Made by a program: the position numbers and the translations under genes. The notes under the pieces were generated by a model. That model had not been told where the DNA came from, did not search any database, and saw nothing but the letters and a program-made list of their open reading frames with translations. From contig PKCK01000048.1 in assembly GCA_002862085.1 (NCBI GenBank), positions 1 through 38,632 on the forward strand: 38,632 bases of DNA, in the 5' to 3' direction. The stretch is from Planctomycetota bacterium (GTDB lineage: Bacteria; Planctomycetota; UBA1135; GCA-002686595). Every line of letters begins with the position of its first letter. Within the stretch, counting starts at the first letter, position 1. Positions 35,253 to 38,632 of the stretch are shown piece after piece.

Positions 35253-37193
35253 ATGCCGATCCGCCCCACCACCTGCCGCCGCACCGATGCGCTCCGTCGG
35301 GCCATCGCCCTCGGAGCCCTGACCCTCGTCGCTGCCTGCAACAGCGAGGACGAGAGCGGCAACGCCGACGCGTTCGTGGTGCGCAACTCCAGGGTCGCGC
35401 TCGCCTCCGGGAACTCGCCCCTGGTCGGGAGCGGGGTCTGGCTCGGGTTCCTCCTGAGTGAGGCCGCCCAGGGCGCTGGCGGCACCGACTACAACCAGGA
35501 CGGCGACACGCTCGACTCCATCGTCACGCGGGTCAACACGGACACCGCCGGCCGCACGATCCTCGACGTCGCGGCCGAGGAGATCGCCTTCGCCCGGCAG
35601 ACGCTCTTCATGATCGTCAGCGAGGCGGCCGACGCTCGCGACTGGAACGGCGACCTCGACGAGAACGACCGCGTCCTGCTCTACGCTCGCCCCTCGGAGT
35701 CGACGCCGACCTTCCTCGACACCGTCTCGAGCGCGACGGGCATGGCCGTGCTCGGTGGGATCGTCGTGTACGCCGCCGAGGCCGCGCCGACGGTCTCGCT
35801 GGAGACCAACCTCCGCTTCACGGAGGTCGCGTCCAACGGCGCCGTCCCCTCGGCCCCCGCCATGATCCTGACGGGGACGGATCCGAACGGCGACGGCATC
35901 AGCTACCGCGTCACCGGCAGGGACGGCGACGTGGTCTTCCTGCGCGCGGACGAGGCCGTCGACGGCGATCTGAACGGCGACGGCGACGCCACCGACGCGA
36001 ACATCTTCGCGGTGCTCGACGCCGGAGAGGTGGCCCCCACCGCGGTCAACAGCGGTCTCGCCATCTCCGCGGGGAGTACGCCGACGGCGGTCCCGATCCC
36101 CGGCGGAGGCGAGTGGCTCGTGGCCTTCCTCGTCGACGAGATGGCCGAGGGCGTGAGCCTCAACGACCCGGCGCTCTTCGCCATGGCGTGGGCGCCGCCC
36201 AACTGCGCCTCCGCGGACGCCGACCTGGACGATCACGTGCTCCACTGGTTCCAGCTCACCGACCTCGCGATGGGGACAGCAGCCGTCAACACCGGACTGA
36301 TCGGAGCGGCGACCGCCACGGCGTACGCGCACCGCGACGAGTTCGTGGGGGTCGTCATGCCCGAGAGCGCCCAGGGCTCGGCCCTCTGCAACCTGAACGG
36401 GGACGGCGACGACAGCGACGACGTCTTCCGCTGGGTCGACGCCTCCAACCCGGCCGCGACGCCGCTGCCGATCAACAGCACCTCACGCCTCATCGCCATC
36501 GACAGGAACGTCCCCGGCGGCTCGGGCGGCGTCGTTCGTCTCGGCGACGCCTGGGTGATCGTGGTGGACGAGAGCGCCGACGGCCGCGACTGGACCGGCG
36601 ATGGCCTGCAGAACCAGGAGGTCGTCCTCGTGCACAATCCGGCGATCTCCGGCCAGGGTTGGAACGCGCAGCACGGCTCCTCCACGCCGACGCGTCCCAT
36701 CGGCGTGAGCTGGATGAGCGAGGATCCCGGGAGCGCGACGCGGATGCTCGCGGGGCTCCGCGAGTCCAGCGTCTCGAGCGACCTCAACCTCGACGGGGAT
36801 CAGGCGGACGCGGTCCCGACCCTCCCGGAGATCGTCAGCGCGAACCGTCTGTCCTTCCCCGGCGTGGGCATCGCGAGCGCCGCGTCGAACGCGGGGATCG
36901 TGGTCGAACAGAACGTCGGGTACCACCGCGTCTCCGAGGCCTCCCAGGGCAACCAGGACCTCAACGGCGACGGCGACGCGATCGACATGGTGCTCCTGCG
37001 CTTCAGCCTCGTCGGGGCCTTCCCGAGCATCACCATGGCGACCCTCAACACGGCGGTCCGCCCGGCGGTGGAGTTCGCCGAAGGTCAGGCCGCGTTCGGC
37101 GCGTTCGTCTGCGAAGAGGCGGAGCAGGGCATCGACTTCAACAGCGACGGCGACACGGACGACTTCGTGGTCCGCTACTTCGAGCTGCCCTGA
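35253..37193 (+). CDS. lipoprotein with Asp/Asn-rich calcium-loop repeats
   Basis: A 646-residue lipoprotein: signal peptide with lipobox LVAAC (Cys 29). The mature protein is a tandem array of about nine units of roughly 55-66 residues. Each ends in a pattern E-[AS]-A-x-G-x-D-x-N-G-D-G-D-x3-D followed by a beta strand. The acidic loops lie near residues 79, 130, 239, 324 (degenerate), 380, 446, 510, 569 and 628. The DxNxDGD spacing is that of dockerin/EF-hand-like calcium loops, without the flanking helices. Two Cys near 379 and 620 are unpaired in pattern. The likely place is the outer surface; the function is unknown. Confidence 0.75.
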   Translation: MPIRPTTCRRTDALRRAIALGALTLVAACNSEDESGNADAFVVRNSRVALASGNSPLVGSGVWLGFLLSEAAQGAGGTDYNQDGDTLDSIVTRVNTDTAGRTILDVAAEEIAFARQTLFMIVSEAADARDWNGDLDENDRVLLYARPSESTPTFLDTVSSATGMAVLGGIVVYAAEAAPTVSLETNLRFTEVASNGAVPSAPAMILTGTDPNGDGISYRVTGRDGDVVFLRADEAVDGDLNGDGDATDANIFAVLDAGEVAPTAVNSGLAISAGSTPTAVPIPGGGEWLVAFLVDEMAEGVSLNDPALFAMAWAPPNCASADADLDDHVLHWFQLTDLAMGTAAVNTGLIGAATATAYAHRDEFVGVVMPESAQGSALCNLNGDGDDSDDVFRWVDASNPAATPLPINSTSRLIAIDRNVPGGSGGVVRLGDAWVIVVDESADGRDWTGDGLQNQEVVLVHNPAISGQGWNAQHGSSTPTRPIGVSWMSEDPGSATRMLAGLRESSVSSDLNLDGDQADAVPTLPEIVSANRLSFPGVGIASAASNAGIVVEQNVGYHRVSEASQGNQDLNGDGDAIDMVLLRFSLVGAFPSITMATLNTAVRPAVEFAEGQAAFGAFVCEEAEQGIDFNSDGDTDDFVVRYFELP

Positions 37194-37298
37194 GCCACTC
37201 CCACCGACGGGAGCCACGAGGGCGCCGCGGCGCGGACGAGCTATGGGCCGTCGCTCCCGAGGGCGCTGGAGGCCCGACGACGCCCCTGGAGCCCCGAC

Positions 37299-37838
37299 TC
37301 ACCCGAGGGCCATGGCCGTTCGCGCGAGCCCGTCGAAGTCGGGCAGCGTGCCCGCGTCCTCGGCCGGGCGGGCGTCGAGCACCTCTCCCTCGCGCACGAG
37401 GAAGGCTCCTCCGAGCGTGAAGGGATCGCCCACGGGCCTGGAGAACCCCACGCCGAAGCGCAGCGCTCCGATGGCTCTGCGCCAGACCGATGGTCCGAAG
37501 AGCTGCCCGAGGCTCGCCCGGCCGAGGCCGAACGCCGCATGCAACCGCTTGTTCTGGTCGGAGACGGCACGCGCCCCGGGCCAGCGCTTCGCGAGGAACT
37601 CCGCGCCCTCGTCGGGGCTTCCCTGGTGAACGAGGAGGATCGGGAGGTCGTTCCCGGCCTCACCGAAGGAGCGGAGCAGCTCGACGTCGCGCCGGCAGAA
37701 GAGTCAGCCGAAGTGCCGTACGAAGAGGACGATCGTCGGGCGGGATCCGAGCGCCTCGCGAAGAGTGCTCGCTCCCCCGAGGTGATTGCCTTCGATGGGC
37801 GCGTCGAGGTTGGTGTCGTCGATGTGGGAAGGGTTCAT
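37299..37838 (-). CDS. AhpC-TSA_2 peroxiredoxin-like selenoprotein (in-frame TGA = Sec)
   Basis: Thioredoxin-fold thiol peroxidase-like protein of the AhpC-TSA_2 (peroxiredoxin-like 2) family. From the ATG at 37838 the translation runs MNPSHIDDTNLDAP, then TIVLFVRHFG, an in-frame TGA (37706-37704) at residue 45, then LFCRRDVELLRSFGEAGN. The family has Cys at exactly this place (RHFGCxxC), so the TGA would give a UxxC redox motif with Cys at 48. After it the frame continues with family-like sequence to a normal TGA at 37299: LPILLVHQGSPDEGAEFL, KRLHAAFGLGRASLGQLF, GDPFTLGGAFLVREGEVL. Total 179 residues. A possible SECIS hairpin starts ten bases after the codon. Ordinary gene calling would give only the last 81 residues. 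A point-mutation pseudogene or sequencing error is the alternative. The upstream neighbour is the HEAT-repeat gene, 56 bases away. Confidence 0.78.
37672..37694 (-). promoter_or_regulatory. candidate bacterial SECIS hairpin
   Basis: Downstream of the Sec codon, bases +10 to +15 (CGGCGC) pair with +27 to +32 (GCTCCG) with one mismatch around an 11-nt loop beginning with G. Apical loops of bacterial SECIS elements usually lie about this far from the UGA. The stem is short and overlaps coding sequence, so support is modest. Confidence 0.35.
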
Positions 37839-37894
37839 GACGACGACGAGTTCGCCCGGCGCCTGCGCGCGGACGCGAAAGCCGGCGCCTGTCT

Positions 37895-38632
37895 TCAGCG
37901 ACGCCGCTCCCGGCCCGCCGCCCGGAAGAGTCGATCCCGGGGGATCTCGTCGGAGCCTGCGCGCATCAGCGCATCCCTCAGGAGGCGGTACTCTCCACCG
38001 GCGATGACCTCCAGGCTCGCCGACGCGGCGTCACGCAGCTCCTGGGGCTCCTCCTCGTCCTCCCGGATCCCCGTGAGCATCTCGGTCCACGCCTCGTCCC
38101 GGCTGATCCCCATGGCGACGACCGCGGCTTCGCGCTCGAGCTCGGTGATCCGATCGGGGCCGATCTTCGACTTCTTCGCGAACTCCTCGGGAAGGACAGC
38201 CTGACGCAACCGTTCGGACACGCCCTCGTCGTTCTCCGCCCACCCGAGCGCGAGCAGCGCGTTCTGCCGCGCGAGCGGGTTCTTCACGTCCTCCGAAGCC
38301 TTCAGCAGCGCGGACCGCACCTTGCGGTCCCCCGGTCCGCAGGCCCCGATCGCACGGAGGAGGTTCTTCTCGATGGTCTCGTCCTTCGCCTTCTTCAGCG
38401 CGCCGAGCAACGCCTTCACGGAATCCTCCGACGCGAGCTGCTCGAGGGCCACGATCGCCTCGCTGCGGGCATCCACCGTCCCTGCGTCGATGAAGGGCTC
38501 GACCACCTCCGCGTAGCTGACCGGCGACGCGGTCCCGATCCAGCGGAGCAGCGCTGCGCGCTCGCGCTCGGAGCCGTTGCGGCCGCCGCCGCCGCCGCCC
38601 CCGCCCCCGCCACGCCGGCCGCCGCCCCCACG
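37895..38632 (-). CDS. HEAT-repeat protein, 5' end beyond the window
   Basis: Partial gene: the frame runs off the right edge, so at least 245 residues are present. The visible N-part is a Gly-rich linker (GGGGRRGGGG-type, then RNGSERERAALLRWIG), followed by HEAT-like helix pairs: ARSEAIVALEQLASEDSVKA, LLRAIGACGPGDRKVRSALL, ARQNALLALGWAENDEGVSE, ELREAAVVAMGIS-like and ELRDAASASLEVIAGGEYRL. Such solenoids are protein-interaction scaffolds. It ends in a basic tail (GRERRR). It is probably co-transcribed with the selenoprotein gene 56 bases downstream. A shorter version from the GTG at 38506 is possible, but the sequence before it keeps the same character. Confidence 0.8.
   Translation of the reverse strand, partial: RGGGGRRGGGGGGGGGGRNGSERERAALLRWIGTASPVSYAEVVEPFIDAGTVDARSEAIVALEQLASEDSVKALLGALKKAKDETIEKNLLRAIGACGPGDRKVRSALLKASEDVKNPLARQNALLALGWAENDEGVSERLRQAVLPEEFAKKSKIGPDRITELEREAAVVAMGISRDEAWTEMLTGIREDEEEPQELRDAASASLEVIAGGEYRLLRDALMRAGSDEIPRDRLFRAAGRERRR

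Noticed and set aside
32880..36332. 1150-residue open frame on - strand opposite the ABC-F and lipoprotein genes
   Set aside because: The + strand proteins have textbook motifs; the antisense frame has none.

Overview
The window is about 70% GC with densely packed genes. Most start codons have C-rich upstream sequence instead of a Shine-Dalgarno. Many genes encode secreted TPR, Ig-like, propeller, toroid and Asp-rich repeat proteins and lipoproteins, with a PhoD-type phosphatase and DUF6687/metallo-beta-lactamase genes. I infer a marine-type member of Planctomycetota; there is no rRNA here to confirm it.

Region 1-900 (+ strand) has no credible protein gene. A sigma-70-like promoter is followed at once by a GEMM-I cyclic-di-GMP aptamer (about 80-165), then roughly 700 nt packed with strong hairpins (including C(UUCG)G and C(UCCG)G loops), and a strong intrinsic terminator at 866-895. 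It reads as one riboswitch-headed structured non-coding RNA of about 0.8 kb, convergent with a FliA/WhiG-type sigma factor gene.

918-6799 (- strand): the sigma factor gene, preceded by a five-gene operon read purA-uppS-cdsA-phoH-ybeY in which every junction is a 4-base ATGA overlap (purines, undecaprenyl carrier, phospholipid precursor, RNA/ribosome maturation). 6955-12132 (- strand): a small secreted protein, a GspD-type secretin with lipobox, a GspK-type minor pseudopilin and a lone hydantoinase B, read in that order. 12511-15505 (- strand): rpsO then pnp, with hairpins between them and an Arg/Asp-rich PNPase tail. 15758-19524 (- strand): two lipoproteins.

19699-25461 (+ strand): two paralogous secreted TPR proteins, then a DUF6687 protein overlapping a metallo-beta-lactamase hydrolase. 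25499-27656 (- strand): a TrmH-type rRNA/tRNA methyltransferase and an MFS transporter. 27810-31136 (+ strand): a secreted carboxypeptidase-regulatory-like protein and an alpha/alpha-toroid plus discoidin-like protein. 31138-33027 (- strand): a propeller-PhoD fusion. 33183-37193 (+ strand): an ABC-F (Uup-type) ATPase and an Asp-repeat lipoprotein. The end (- strand) holds a HEAT-repeat protein running off the window and, just downstream, an AhpC-TSA_2 peroxiredoxin-like gene whose catalytic Cys position is an in-frame TGA: a probable selenoprotein with a UxxC motif that ordinary gene calling would cut in two.

The two observations I rate highest are the riboswitch-headed structured RNA and the selenoprotein.
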